Positions 16,742-28,372 of a stretch of DNA of 64,000 nucleotides are shown here, in pieces. The notes below the pieces were generated by a model, which worked only from the letters and a program-made list of their open reading frames with translations, was not told the DNA's origin and searched no databases. The translations under genes and the position numbers were made by a program. The DNA comes from Actinokineospora sp. NBRC 105648 (GTDB taxonomy: Bacteria > Actinomycetota > Actinomycetes > Mycobacteriales > Pseudonocardiaceae). Position 1 is the first letter of the stretch. Every line of letters starts with the position of its first letter. Location: positions 1 to 64,000 of the forward strand of contig NZ_BSTR01000017.1 in assembly GCF_030269645.1 (NCBI RefSeq), read 5' to 3'.

Positions 16742-17692
16742 ATGACGACCACTCTCGACGCGGAAGCGGGAGACGACGCCAAGCGCGGCCCCAAGCCCAT
16801 CATCGAGGGCAAGCGCAACCTGGCCACGCGGATCGCGGTCTACATCTTCATCCTGGTCCCGTTCGCCGCCCTCGTCGCGGCCGTGCCCTTCGCCTGGGGC
16901 TGGGGCCTTGGCTGGGTCGACGTGGCGCTGGCGGTGTTCTTCTTCTACCTCTCCGGCCTCGGCGTGACCGTCGGCTACCACCGGCTGTTCACCCACGGCT
17001 CGTTCAAGGCCAAGCGCCCGCTCAAGGTCGTGCTCGCGGTCATGGGCAGCATGGCCGTGCAGAGCCCGCCGGTCACCTGGGTCGCCGACCACCGGCGCCA
17101 CCACGCCTTCTCCGACCGCGAGGGCGACCCGCACTCCCCGTGGCTGTTCGGCACCTCGCCCGCCGCGCTGGCGCGCGGGTTCTGGCACGCGCACATGGGT
17201 TGGATCTTCGACCACGACGTCACGAACAAGGAGCGCTTCGCCCCGGACCTGCTGGCCGACCGCGACATCGTGCGGGTGAACAAGCTCTTCGTGCTGTTCA
17301 CCGGACTCACCCTGCTGCTGCCCGCTGTCCTGGGTGGACTGCTGACCTGGTCCTGGTGGGGCGCCGTCACCGCGTTCTTCTGGGCGGGCCTGGTGCGCAT
17401 CGCGGTGCTGCACCACGTCACCTGGTCGACGAACTCGATCTGCCACATGATCGGCGAGCGCCCGTTCACCAGCCGGGACAAGGCCGCCAACTTCTGGCCG
17501 CTGGCCATCCTGAGCTTCGGCGAGTCCTGGCACAACCTGCACCACGCCGACCCGACCTGCGCCCGGCACGGCGTCCAGCGCGGCCAGATCGACACCTCGG
17601 CCCGACTGATCTGGGTCTTCGAGAAGCTCGGCTGGGCCACCGACGTCCGCTGGCCGACCGAGGCCCGACTGGCCAAGCTCGCCGCCGATTAG
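16742..17692 (+). CDS. Membrane acyl-CoA / fatty acid delta-9 desaturase
   Basis: The 316-residue integral membrane protein belongs to the di-iron desaturases that introduce a cis double bond into acyl chains. It has hydrophobic segments near 30-50, 57-78 and in the middle of the protein. The three histidine boxes are HRLFTH (80-85), HRRHH (117-121) and HNLHH (about 263-267), matching stearoyl-CoA desaturases and mycobacterial DesA3. ATG 16742 follows AAAGAGGTG. The TetR gene 34 bases downstream is a likely regulator of membrane-lipid desaturation. Confidence 0.92.
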   Translation: MTTTLDAEAGDDAKRGPKPIIEGKRNLATRIAVYIFILVPFAALVAAVPFAWGWGLGWVDVALAVFFFYLSGLGVTVGYHRLFTHGSFKAKRPLKVVLAVMGSMAVQSPPVTWVADHRRHHAFSDREGDPHSPWLFGTSPAALARGFWHAHMGWIFDHDVTNKERFAPDLLADRDIVRVNKLFVLFTGLTLLLPAVLGGLLTWSWWGAVTAFFWAGLVRIAVLHHVTWSTNSICHMIGERPFTSRDKAANFWPLAILSFGESWHNLHHADPTCARHGVQRGQIDTSARLIWVFEKLGWATDVRWPTEARLAKLAAD

Positions 17693-17726
17693 CGGATCGG
17701 CGCTCCGCTACGCCTAGGCTGGTTCA

Positions 17727-18368
17727 GTGGCGGCGAGAAGGACCGAGGGACCAGCGGTGGCGCGCGTTCGGATGACCGGCAAGGAGCGCAGGCAGCAACT
17801 GCTGGACGTCGCGCGCTCACTGTTCGCGGAGAAGGGCTTCGACGGCGCGTCGATCGAGGAGATCGCGCACCGGGCCAACGTGAGCAAACCGGTGGTCTAC
17901 GAGCACTTCGGCGGCAAGGAGGGCATCTACGCGGTCGTCGTCGACCGCGAGATGCGCGCACTGCTGGACGGCATGACGGCGGCGCTCTCGGAGGACGCGC
18001 ACCCACGGGTGCTGCTGGAACGGGCCGCGCTGTCGCTGCTGGACTACGTCGAGGGCAGCACGGACGGCTTCCGGATCCTGGTGCGCGACTCGCCGGTGGC
18101 CACTGCGACGGGGACCTTCTCCAGTCTGCTCAACGACATCGCCAGCCAGGTGGAGCACATCCTGGGGGTGCAGTTCGCCAAGCGCGGCTACGAGCCGAAG
18201 CTGGGCGCGCTGTACAGCCAGGCCCTGGTCGGGATGGTGGCGCTGACCGGGCAGTGGTGGCTGGAGGTGCGCAAGCCGAAGAAGAACGAGGTGGCGGCGC
18301 ACCTGGTGAACCTGGCGTGGAACGGGCTGTCCAATATGGAGGGCAAGCCTGGGTTGCGGGTCATCTAG
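17727..18368 (+). CDS. TetR-family transcriptional regulator
   Basis: The 213-residue protein has an N-terminal TetR helix-turn-helix (about residues 18-62; IEEIAHRANVSKPVVYEHFGGKEGIY) and an all-helical ligand domain. GTG 17727 gives the longest form; GTG 17757 or an ATG nearer the helix-turn-helix are possible starts. Its place between glmU and mfd matches Rv1019 of M. tuberculosis, a TetR repressor reported to act on itself and on the mfd-mazG region. The close desaturase suggests a lipid ligand, which is inference. Confidence 0.85.
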   Translation: MAARRTEGPAVARVRMTGKERRQQLLDVARSLFAEKGFDGASIEEIAHRANVSKPVVYEHFGGKEGIYAVVVDREMRALLDGMTAALSEDAHPRVLLERAALSLLDYVEGSTDGFRILVRDSPVATATGTFSSLLNDIASQVEHILGVQFAKRGYEPKLGALYSQALVGMVALTGQWWLEVRKPKKNEVAAHLVNLAWNGLSNMEGKPGLRVI

Positions 18369-18489
18369 CTGTTGGTGTCTGGGCGCTCGGGTGCATGGTG
18401 CTTTGGGCGCCTTGGGTGCGTCCTGTGGCGCTTGTCTTGAAGGTGGGGGCTTGGGTCGCGCCCCGTGGTGCTCGTCTTGGGTGTGGGTG

Positions 18490-18629
18490 CTGGATTGAGT
18501 GAACTCGCTTTGTCTGGGGCCCCTAAGAGAAGAGGCGCGGGGGTGAAGCGGGTGGGAAAGGGATCACCCACGCCGGAACCAGGCTAGCGCCTCTTCTCTC
18601 CCCAGACAAAGCGAGTTCACTCAATCCAG
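18490..18629. repeat. P-family palindromic element, copy 2
   Basis: A 30-bp outer stem is perfect: the left arm (GAGTGAACTCGCTTTGTC at its centre) is the exact reverse complement of the right arm. Inside it, an inner stem pairs AGAGAAGAGGCGC with GCGCCTCTTCTCT around a GC-rich core. The core is identical to that of the next copy (18760-18901) but the outer arms differ. The gap 18369-18980 between convergent genes contains only these two elements and a relatively AT-rich spacer. Confidence 0.9.
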
Positions 18630-18759
18630 CAGTTGGCGGGTGACGGGGAGACTTCTGGGCCTCAATTCTATTCACCCATTCTTTCTTATTGTCTTCTTTT
18701 CCCATTCATCGACAATGGTGGGATTTGGTGGGGCTTGACCACTGCCCTCATGAGGTGTG

Positions 18760-18901
18760 GCTCGATTGGGTGGAATTGCTTTGTTTGGGGAGAGAAGAGG
18801 CGCTAGCCTGGTTCCGGCGTGGGTGATCCCTTTCCCACCCGCTTCACCCCCGCGCCTCTTCTCTTAGGGGCCCCGAACAAAGCAATTCCACCCAATCGAG
18901 C
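18760..18901. repeat. P-family palindromic element, copy 3 (inverted)
   Basis: The same core as 18490-18629 lies here in the opposite orientation. The outer arms read CGATTGGGTGGAATTGCTTT and pair with their own right partner (one mismatch in about 30). The two copies form a large inverted repeat around a 130-base spacer. Confidence 0.9.
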
Positions 18902-18980
18902 TTCCACGACGGCAACCCAGGATGGCCCGAGAGAGCGGCAGCCGAGAGCAACCAAGAGCAGCCGAGAGCACCTCAAGAGA

Positions 18981-20159
18981 TCAGCCAGGCGTGATCCGCA
19001 ACAGCTTGTCATCAGAACCATTGGAGGTGGTCACGTACAGCGAACCGTCAGCCGCGACCCGAGCGGCCCGCAACCGCCCGTACCGGTCGTCGAACTCCGG
19101 CGGGATCGCTACCGAGACCACGTTCGCCGAAGCGTCCAATGTATACAGCAGCAGCTTCGCGCCCTTCAGTGCCGTGGCGACGAGGGCGCCGTCCAACGCC
19201 CCCCACTGCGCCCCCGACAGGAACGCCGTCGCGCAGATGGCTTCCGTTGTGGTTCCGGACTCCCACTTCGCCGCCACCGCGTCCGGGTAGCGGGTCAGGT
19301 CGGTCATCGGGACGCTCTCGTCGTAGCCCGGTACCGTGCCGCCCTGTGACGGGTCCCAGCCGTAGTTCGCCCCGGGTACCAGTAGGTTGATCTCGTCGTT
19401 CTTGTCCGGTCCGTGCTCCGCTGTCAGCACCTGTCCGTTCGCCCGCACGGCAACGCCTTGCACGTTGCGGTGTCCGTAGGTGTAGACCCGTGAGCCCGGG
19501 ATCGGGTTGTCCGGCAATGGTTCCCCGGTGCGCAGGTCCACGCGCAGGACCTTGCCGCCGAGGTTTCCCTTGTCCTGCGAGAAAGTTCCCTGCGCTGTGT
19601 CGCCGGTGCCCACGAGCAGTGCGCCGTCGGCGGCGATCGTCGGGCGGCACCCGGAGTGCCGGCCGCTGGCCGCGATCGGCAGGCCGGTGAGCAGTTCCTT
19701 GACCCGGGTCGCCATCAGCTCGTCGGCTGTCAGCCGCCAGGTGACCAGGCGGATGTCCACCGGCTGGCCGTTCTCCATGTGCGTCTGGCAGGTGGTGAAC
19801 TCGCGCGAGGTGGTGAAGTCAGGGTGCACCACCAGTCCCATCAGGCCGCCCTCGCCACGGACCTGAACGGTGCTCGTGTCCGCCTTCAGCATCCGCACCG
19901 TGGCCCCGGGCTTGCCCGAGGACAGCAGGGCGATGTCGCCGGTCCGCTGGGTGATGAGCACCTTGCCGTCCGGCAGGAAGCCGATGTCCCAGCCGTGGGT
20001 CAGGCCGGTGGCCACCGTCTCCACGGTCAGCGCAGGCGCGCTCGCCCGGCTCGGCGTGGTGGCCGTCGTGCCCACCGGGACCTGACCTGCGGAAGAAGCC
20101 GCGCTGCAGCCGCCCAGGGCCAGGAGGGCGGCGATGGCGGCCGGGGAGATTCGGCGCAT
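18981..20159 (-). CDS. Secreted PQQ-dependent sugar dehydrogenase-type lipoprotein
   Basis: The 392-residue protein starts with a signal and lipobox (LLALGGC, Cys18). It continues as a beta-propeller of the glucose/sorbosone dehydrogenase family: GLTHGWDIGFLPDGKVLITQ, GEGGLMGLVVHPDF with the catalytic-His region, HSGCRPTIAADGALLVGTGD, YTYGHRNVQGVA and TAEHGPDKNDEINLLVPGANYGWD. These enzymes oxidise sugars or other aldoses with PQQ outside the membrane. No PQQ synthesis gene is in view, so cofactor and substrate are assumed from the family. It is divergent from the crotonase gene. Confidence 0.87.
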   Translation of the reverse strand: MRRISPAAIAALLALGGCSAASSAGQVPVGTTATTPSRASAPALTVETVATGLTHGWDIGFLPDGKVLITQRTGDIALLSSGKPGATVRMLKADTSTVQVRGEGGLMGLVVHPDFTTSREFTTCQTHMENGQPVDIRLVTWRLTADELMATRVKELLTGLPIAASGRHSGCRPTIAADGALLVGTGDTAQGTFSQDKGNLGGKVLRVDLRTGEPLPDNPIPGSRVYTYGHRNVQGVAVRANGQVLTAEHGPDKNDEINLLVPGANYGWDPSQGGTVPGYDESVPMTDLTRYPDAVAAKWESGTTTEAICATAFLSGAQWGALDGALVATALKGAKLLLYTLDASANVVSVAIPPEFDDRYGRLRAARVAADGSLYVTTSNGSDDKLLRITPG

Positions 20160-20253
20160 AAGTCCAGAATGCTCCCCGCCGGGTCAGCTCGCCGTACGGG
20201 CAGTGACCCTGATCTCGCCGAACCGGACACGGCGGACCGCTACCGTGACCGGC

Positions 20254-21021
20254 GTGAGCGAGCACCTCATCCTCGGCGTCGACGGCCCGGTCGCGACGCT
20301 GACCATCGACCGGCCCGCGAAGCGCAACGCGCTGAGCCACGAGATGTGGGCGGCCATCCCGGGCATCGTCGAGACCGTCGCGGCCGACGGCGCCGTGCGC
20401 GTCCTGGTCGTGCGGGGCACCGACACCTTCTCCGCGGGCGCCGACATCAGCGAGTTCGGCACGCTGCGCCGCGACGCCGCCGGGGCCAGGAGCTACGGGG
20501 CCGTGGTCGAGGCCGCCATCCGGGCGCTCACCGGCCTGGCCAAGCCGACCATCGCCGCGATCACCGGGTTCTGCATCGGCGGCGGTTGCGAGCTGGCGCT
20601 GGCCTGCGACCTGCGGGTGGCCGCCGAGGACGCCCGGTTCGGCATCACGCCCGCCAAGCTCGGCATCGTGTTCAACCTGCCGTCGACCAAGCAGCTGGTG
20701 GACGCCGTCGGCCCGGCCTGGGCCAAGCAGATCCTCTACACCGGCGACATCCTCGACGCCGCCACCGCGCTGCGGATCGGGCTGGTCAACGAGCTGCACC
20801 CGCCCGAGGAGCTGGGCAAGCGGGCCCGCGAACTGGCCGATCTGATGGCGTCCCGCTCGCAGGTGACCATCCGCGGTGCCAAGGAGATCATCGGGCGGAT
20901 CACCGACGGCCGCGCCGACGAGGACGACGAGGTGCACCTGCTCTACTCGGCCTCGGTGACCAGCGTCGACTACGTGGAGGGCGTCTCGGCCTTCTTGGAG
21001 AAGCGTTCGCCCCAGTTCTGA
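20254..21021 (+). CDS. Enoyl-CoA hydratase/isomerase family protein
   Basis: The 255-residue protein has the crotonase fold motifs DRPAKRNALS, FSAGADISEF and GGGCELALACDLRVA. Glu113 sits at the first catalytic position, but the second position, usually PE in hydratases, reads TPAKLGI (Ala134), so simple hydration may not be its reaction. GTG 20254 is chosen because the family core begins right after it; GTG 20245 is also possible. The gene is alone, divergent from the sugar dehydrogenase and convergent with the HD-domain gene five bases downstream. Confidence 0.85.
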   Translation: MSEHLILGVDGPVATLTIDRPAKRNALSHEMWAAIPGIVETVAADGAVRVLVVRGTDTFSAGADISEFGTLRRDAAGARSYGAVVEAAIRALTGLAKPTIAAITGFCIGGGCELALACDLRVAAEDARFGITPAKLGIVFNLPSTKQLVDAVGPAWAKQILYTGDILDAATALRIGLVNELHPPEELGKRARELADLMASRSQVTIRGAKEIIGRITDGRADEDDEVHLLYSASVTSVDYVEGVSAFLEKRSPQF

Positions 21022-21026
21022 GCGTT

Positions 21027-21629
21027 CTAAGAGAGTCGCGCGAGTTCCGCGGTGAGGTTCGCGCGCGCGGCCGATTCCCAGCGTTCGCGTGCCAGTCTGG
21101 TGCGGTAGAGCGACGGTAGGTCCAAGAGCCCCCGCAGGACCGCCGCGCGGCCGACGCGGAACGCGTCTTCCGGTACGTGCGCGTACTCAGCTCTTACCGC
21201 CGCGACATAAGAGTCGTAGTCAGCGGAAGCCAGGATCGCCAGGTCTGCGTCGCACAAGACTTCACCGTTGAGATCGCCCGGCTCGGTCTTGTGTCCGGCG
21301 GTCAACCGCACCAGTCGCGCGACCTCTTGCACTGCCTTCCGTGATAGCCCTAACGCGGTCAGCTCATCGGACGCTAACCGTGCGCTTTGCTCTTCGTCGT
21401 CGCCGCGGCCCTGGTAGACCGCGTCGTGGTACCAGGCCGCGAGCCGGACCAGGTCGACCGACGGCGCGTGGTCGGCGAGCAGGTCGACGCCCGCCAGCAC
21501 CGCGCGCAGGTGCGCGAGGTCGTGGTAGCGCCGGTGCGGCTCGGACCAGCGGGCGACCAGCGCCCGCCCCGTCTCGGCACCGTCCAGACCCAGCCGCGAG
21601 AGCACGGACGACCACTGCTCGACCACCAT
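21027..21629 (-). CDS. HD-superfamily metal-dependent phosphohydrolase-like protein
   Basis: The 200-residue protein has spaced metal-binding residues of HD-domain proteins: His in PHRRYHDLAHL (about 32-42), HD in AAWYHDAVYQG (about 66-76), and a later Asp in LCDADLAIL. Helices predominate throughout. Actinobacterial relatives are annotated as predicted metal-dependent HD phosphohydrolases without known substrate. It ends five bases from the crotonase stop (tail to tail) and is divergent from mfd. Confidence 0.8.
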   Translation of the reverse strand: MVVEQWSSVLSRLGLDGAETGRALVARWSEPHRRYHDLAHLRAVLAGVDLLADHAPSVDLVRLAAWYHDAVYQGRGDDEEQSARLASDELTALGLSRKAVQEVARLVRLTAGHKTEPGDLNGEVLCDADLAILASADYDSYVAAVRAEYAHVPEDAFRVGRAAVLRGLLDLPSLYRTRLARERWESAARANLTAELARLS

Positions 21630-21745
21630 GGCGGAACGCTATCGGCGCGACGCCTGTCGGTGCTACGCCGTAGGCTGGATTCCGACCCCCCAGCTCGTGC
21701 CATCCGGCTCGTACCAGCCATCTCGCACTAAGGACGACTCGTCTC

Positions 21746-25333
<3,588 letters not shown>

Positions 25334-25361
25334 GGCCGCCGCAAACAGGATCCCGGCTGCG

Positions 25362-25612
25362 GCTGGTACCGCAGCGGATAGGCCGACTCCGCTGGAAGGC
25401 GAGGGACTCGCTCCCCGCTGGTACCGCAGCGGATAGGCGGACCTCGCTGGAAGGCAAGGGATTCCCTCCCTCGCTGGTACCGCAGCGGAAGGCCGACCCC
25501 GCTGGAGGGCAAGGGACTCCTTCCTTCCTTCCTTCCTTCCTTCCTTCCTTCTCTCTCCCACCCCCCTTCCTTCCTCGCTGGTACCGCAGCGGATAGGCCG
25601 ACCTCGCTGGTA
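25362..25612 (+). repeat. G-family direct repeats with a TTCC microsatellite
   Basis: GCTGGTACCGCAGCGG occurs at 25362, 25417, 25473 and 25577, each followed by a variant of ATAGGCCGACCTCGCTGG and a purine-rich AAGGCAAGGGACT segment, so the unit is about 55 bases. The third unit is stretched to 104 bases by about eight copies of CCTT (25519-25549) and a C-rich run. The array abuts the P element at 25633. Confidence 0.8.
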
Positions 25613-25632
25613 CGCAAGTCCCGTTACGAATG

Positions 25633-25770
25633 CTCGATCTAGTGGACTCGCTTCGTGTGGGGGAGGAGTACCGCTAAACTTGCCGTGTGGTGGGGATGCC
25701 CTTCACCCGCCCTTTTTTCGCCACCGCGGTGCTCTAGGGGCCCCGCACGAAGCGAGTTCACTAGATCGAG
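25633..25770. repeat. P-family palindromic element, copy 4
   Basis: Outer arms CTCGATCTAGTGGACTCGCT and its right partner pair over 30 bases with two mismatches. The inner part is the reverse complement of the core at 38904-39040 (GGGGATGCCCTTCACCC, GCCACCGCGGTGC), so this copy is inverted. The left flank (ACGCAAGTCCCGTTACG) matches, on the other strand, the flank of copy 1 at about 240-257. Confidence 0.88.
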
Positions 25771-25861
25771 CCCCCATCTTTTCCTTGGGCAGCCCATGTG
25801 TATGTGCTCTTCGAGGGGTGCGTGCTGCCTGTGGAGTGTCGCTACCCGTGGGCCCTGAATT

Positions 25862-25967
25862 CCCTACGCCAATTATCACTACGGCCTGTGATTGTTTGTC
25901 AAGGCGGGAAAGAGTACCTTGACAAACAATCACAGGCCGTGTTTTGGCTGCGTATGGAATGCAGGGG
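25862..25967 (+). repeat. H-family hairpin element, copy 2
   Basis: A perfect 23-bp stem (25882-25904 with 25917-25939) closes on CGGGAAAGAGTA. The flanking boxes CCCTACGC and GTGTTTTGGCTGCGTATGG with GAATGCAGGG are those of the copy at 9215-9321, but the lower stem reads CCTGTGATTG here against GGCGCGGAGTG there. Confidence 0.85.
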
Positions 25968-26576
25968 GAGGGCTGGTCGGTGGGGAGACTTTGGCGGCCG
26001 AGTGCGGCTTTGTTGGGTTGAGGTGGCGTGGCGGATTGAGTGGTTGGGTTGTCGGATCGACTGGTTGGGTTTGTTGAGAGTCGAGAGCCGAGTGTGGGGA
26101 GTGAGAGCGGAGAAGCGGGAGGGGGAGAGTCGAGTGTGGAGTGCGGCTCCTGTGAACTTGGGTTACCCCGTGTCGTCGAGCTATCCGGCGAATGGCCCTA
26201 CTTCTGTTTTTGTCGGGGTTCGCCAAGTGTCGTTCCTGGTTCACCTGGCCTCTTTCGGGGGCTGGTGGCCGGGCTGACCGTGAGTGGGATCCCGGGTGGG
26301 GGTGTTTCGGTTGTTGCTGGTGGGCGGTTCCGCAAAGGTTTGCGCGCAGGTCTCGGACCCGGGTTCGGGAGCGCCCCTCCTTGCCTTCCCGGGAGTTGGA
26401 TCACGGTCTGGCGGAAATCCTCCAGGGCAGTTCGGCCCTACCGGATCACTTCTGGCGGCGACAGGGTCCGGCACGGCGGGTCGTCCCGGCATGGCGGCGG
26501 TGCTGATCTGGATGGACTAAGGACGAGGTGTTCGGCGCAGCCTGCGTGGTTGTGCCGCCCGTGATCAGGAGCAGCG
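25968..26576. other. Gene-free stretch, purine-rich
   Basis: About 600 bases upstream of the EspG-type gene hold no convincing gene on either strand. Roughly 26000-26160 is strongly G- and A-rich on the plus strand (runs such as GAGAGCGGAGAAGCGGGAGGG). Short frames exist but lack ribosome binding sites and recognisable protein motifs. Confidence 0.5.
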
Positions 26577-27320
26577 GTGACCTTGACGACCCAGCTCGGC
26601 TGGATGTTCACCCCGGATGAGTTCGGTCATGTCTGGGACCGGCTGGGCATCACCGAACTCCCGTATCCGTTGCAGGTCGCGCGGGCCGGGATCACGGCTG
26701 TCGAGCAGGCCGTTGTCGCTGACCGGGTTCGGGGCAGGTTGCGGGCGGCGGGGATTCTCGGTCGTGGTGATCGGTTGGACCCCGAGCTGGAAGCCGGTCT
26801 GCGGATGTTGGGTGCGCCCGAGGTCTCAGTGGACTCGGTGTGGATGGCCGAGGACGGGTCCGACTCGCCACACCGGGTGTTGGCGGCTCGGGTGGGGCGG
26901 CGCGCGGTGATCGCCACCCAGGAGCCTGGGCCCAGTGCGCACGTCGGTGGTGACGTCCTTGTCCGGGACGTCGACATCTCCGCGTTGGCTGCTGCCGTGG
27001 TCGCTGAGCTGCCCGCCGATCGGGCGGGTCGTACGCCGGGTGGCAGTTGGCGGGCCGAGCGGGCCGAGCAGGTCGCTGTGCTCACCGAGTTGTTGGCCGC
27101 GCGCAGGTTGCGGGCTGGGCAGCTCGGGGTGAGTTCGCGGGGGAATCGTGGATCGGCGCTGTTCTGGTTCGACGTCGCGGGCGACGGTCGGTACGCGCTG
27201 ATGCGCACGGTGCGTGGTGACGGCAGGCAGTGGGTGGCCATCGCGCCCGCGGACTCCGCCGTGCTGCGGGAGCAGTTGGCGCACATCCTGGCGCAGACCG
27301 CGGTCGAACACGGCGCGTAA
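26577..27320 (+). CDS. ESX secretion-associated EspG-family protein
   Basis: EspG proteins are cytosolic chaperones that hold the tips of PE/PPE-type substrates of type VII secretion systems. The 247-residue protein has the alpha/beta features of actinobacterial EspG-like proteins: an N-terminal FTPDEFGHVWDRLG-type segment and a C-terminal region with SALFWFDVAGDGRYALMRT. GTG 26577 follows AGGAGCAGC. No ESX machinery or WXG100 gene is nearby, so its partner is encoded elsewhere. Confidence 0.8.
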   Translation: MTLTTQLGWMFTPDEFGHVWDRLGITELPYPLQVARAGITAVEQAVVADRVRGRLRAAGILGRGDRLDPELEAGLRMLGAPEVSVDSVWMAEDGSDSPHRVLAARVGRRAVIATQEPGPSAHVGGDVLVRDVDISALAAAVVAELPADRAGRTPGGSWRAERAEQVAVLTELLAARRLRAGQLGVSSRGNRGSALFWFDVAGDGRYALMRTVRGDGRQWVAIAPADSAVLREQLAHILAQTAVEHGA

Positions 27321-27373
27321 CCCGAACGGGTGCTCGTCGGCTCGCGCGGGGAGTTGTGAGAGGCTACGGCACT

Positions 27374-28372
27374 GTGACCACCGTCATCAGTCGTCGGAGC
27401 CCGATCGTCGCGATGTTCGCCGTGCTCGGGCTGGTGCTCGGCGCCTGCGCGAGCGGGCCGAGCCAGGTGAACGCCGCCGTCGTCATCGGGGACAAGACCA
27501 TCACCGTCGACCAGGTCCAGGACCTGGTCGCCAAGGCCGTCCAGGTCGAGCCGGCGGCCAAGGTGCTGGCCGAGCAGCGCAAGCTGGACCTGCTGTCCCG
27601 GGAGATCCTGCGCAGGCTCATCGAGCACGAGCTGATCACCCACTACGCGGCCAAGAACGGGATCTCCATCGATCCCGGCCAGGTGTCGGCGGGGGCCAAG
27701 GAGCTCAACGAGACCTACAAGCAGCTGCCGACCGACGGCAGCGTCGAGCCGACCGCGGTGGTCAAGCAGGCGGCGCAGCGGGCGCTCGACCCGGAGCTGG
27801 TCGCGCACGACATCCTGCTGATGACCAAGGTCGGCGCCCAGCAGGCGCCCACCCTGCAGGTCGGCTACGACTTCACCTTCATCGCCCCGGACCCGCAGAA
27901 CCCGCAGACCGGTTCGCTGCGCGCCGAGGCGCTGGCCAAGGCCAAGCAGCTCGCCGAGAGCCCGGCCGAGGCCCGGCGGATCATCGACGCGGACCTCGCG
28001 GGCGGCAAGCAGGCGGCCAAGGACAAGACCGCGGTGGCCCAGGCCAGCCAGGCCGACGCGGGCTCGGTGCTCTTCGGCGCCCCGGCGGGCAGCGTGGTCA
28101 CCTTCCAGGCCGACCCGCAGAGCGGCGCCTGGGTGGTCGTGGTGATCCGCACCCGCGACCTCAACGGCAAGCTGCCCGCCAACGCCCCGCAGCTCACCCC
28201 GGAGCTGGCCGCCGCGGTCGGCGAGCGGGTGCTCGAGCCGGTCGTGGCCGAGCTGGGCGTCAAGATCAGCCCGCGGTACGGCGTCTGGGACGAGGTCGCG
28301 ATGGCGATCGCGCCGAGCGCGGACCAGGTGACCGGCGCGGTGCTGCCGTTCAAGAACGCCACCGCCCCGTGA
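27374..28372 (+). CDS. SurA-like / PrsA-type lipoprotein
   Basis: The 332-residue product has a signal and lipobox (LVLGAC, Cys25) and a helical SurA_N-type chaperone region (about 30-200: VIGDKTITVDQVQDLV, LSREILRRLIEHELITHY). The C-terminal part could hold a degenerate parvulin-like fold, but I see no clear catalytic parvulin motif. It probably helps secreted proteins fold outside the membrane. GTG 27374 is chosen because the signal peptide starts there. Its stop overlaps the mazG start (GTGA), so the two are translationally coupled. Confidence 0.83.
   Translation: MTTVISRRSPIVAMFAVLGLVLGACASGPSQVNAAVVIGDKTITVDQVQDLVAKAVQVEPAAKVLAEQRKLDLLSREILRRLIEHELITHYAAKNGISIDPGQVSAGAKELNETYKQLPTDGSVEPTAVVKQAAQRALDPELVAHDILLMTKVGAQQAPTLQVGYDFTFIAPDPQNPQTGSLRAEALAKAKQLAESPAEARRIIDADLAGGKQAAKDKTAVAQASQADAGSVLFGAPAGSVVTFQADPQSGAWVVVVIRTRDLNGKLPANAPQLTPELAAAVGERVLEPVVAELGVKISPRYGVWDEVAMAIAPSADQVTGAVLPFKNATAP

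Noticed and set aside
26395-26450. A DUF397-like WRKSS motif
   Set aside because: Only five residues match and the frame has none of the rest of the domain.
26040-26564. A short plus-strand gene before the EspG-type gene
   Set aside because: Peptides are low-complexity, no ribosome binding site or family motif is seen, and purine-rich sequence explains the open frame.
27214-28368. A long N-terminal extension of mazG reaching back over the SurA-like gene
   Set aside because: The extension is an out-of-frame shadow of the lipoprotein gene; GTG 28369 gives the normal MazG layout and an overlap typical of coupled genes.
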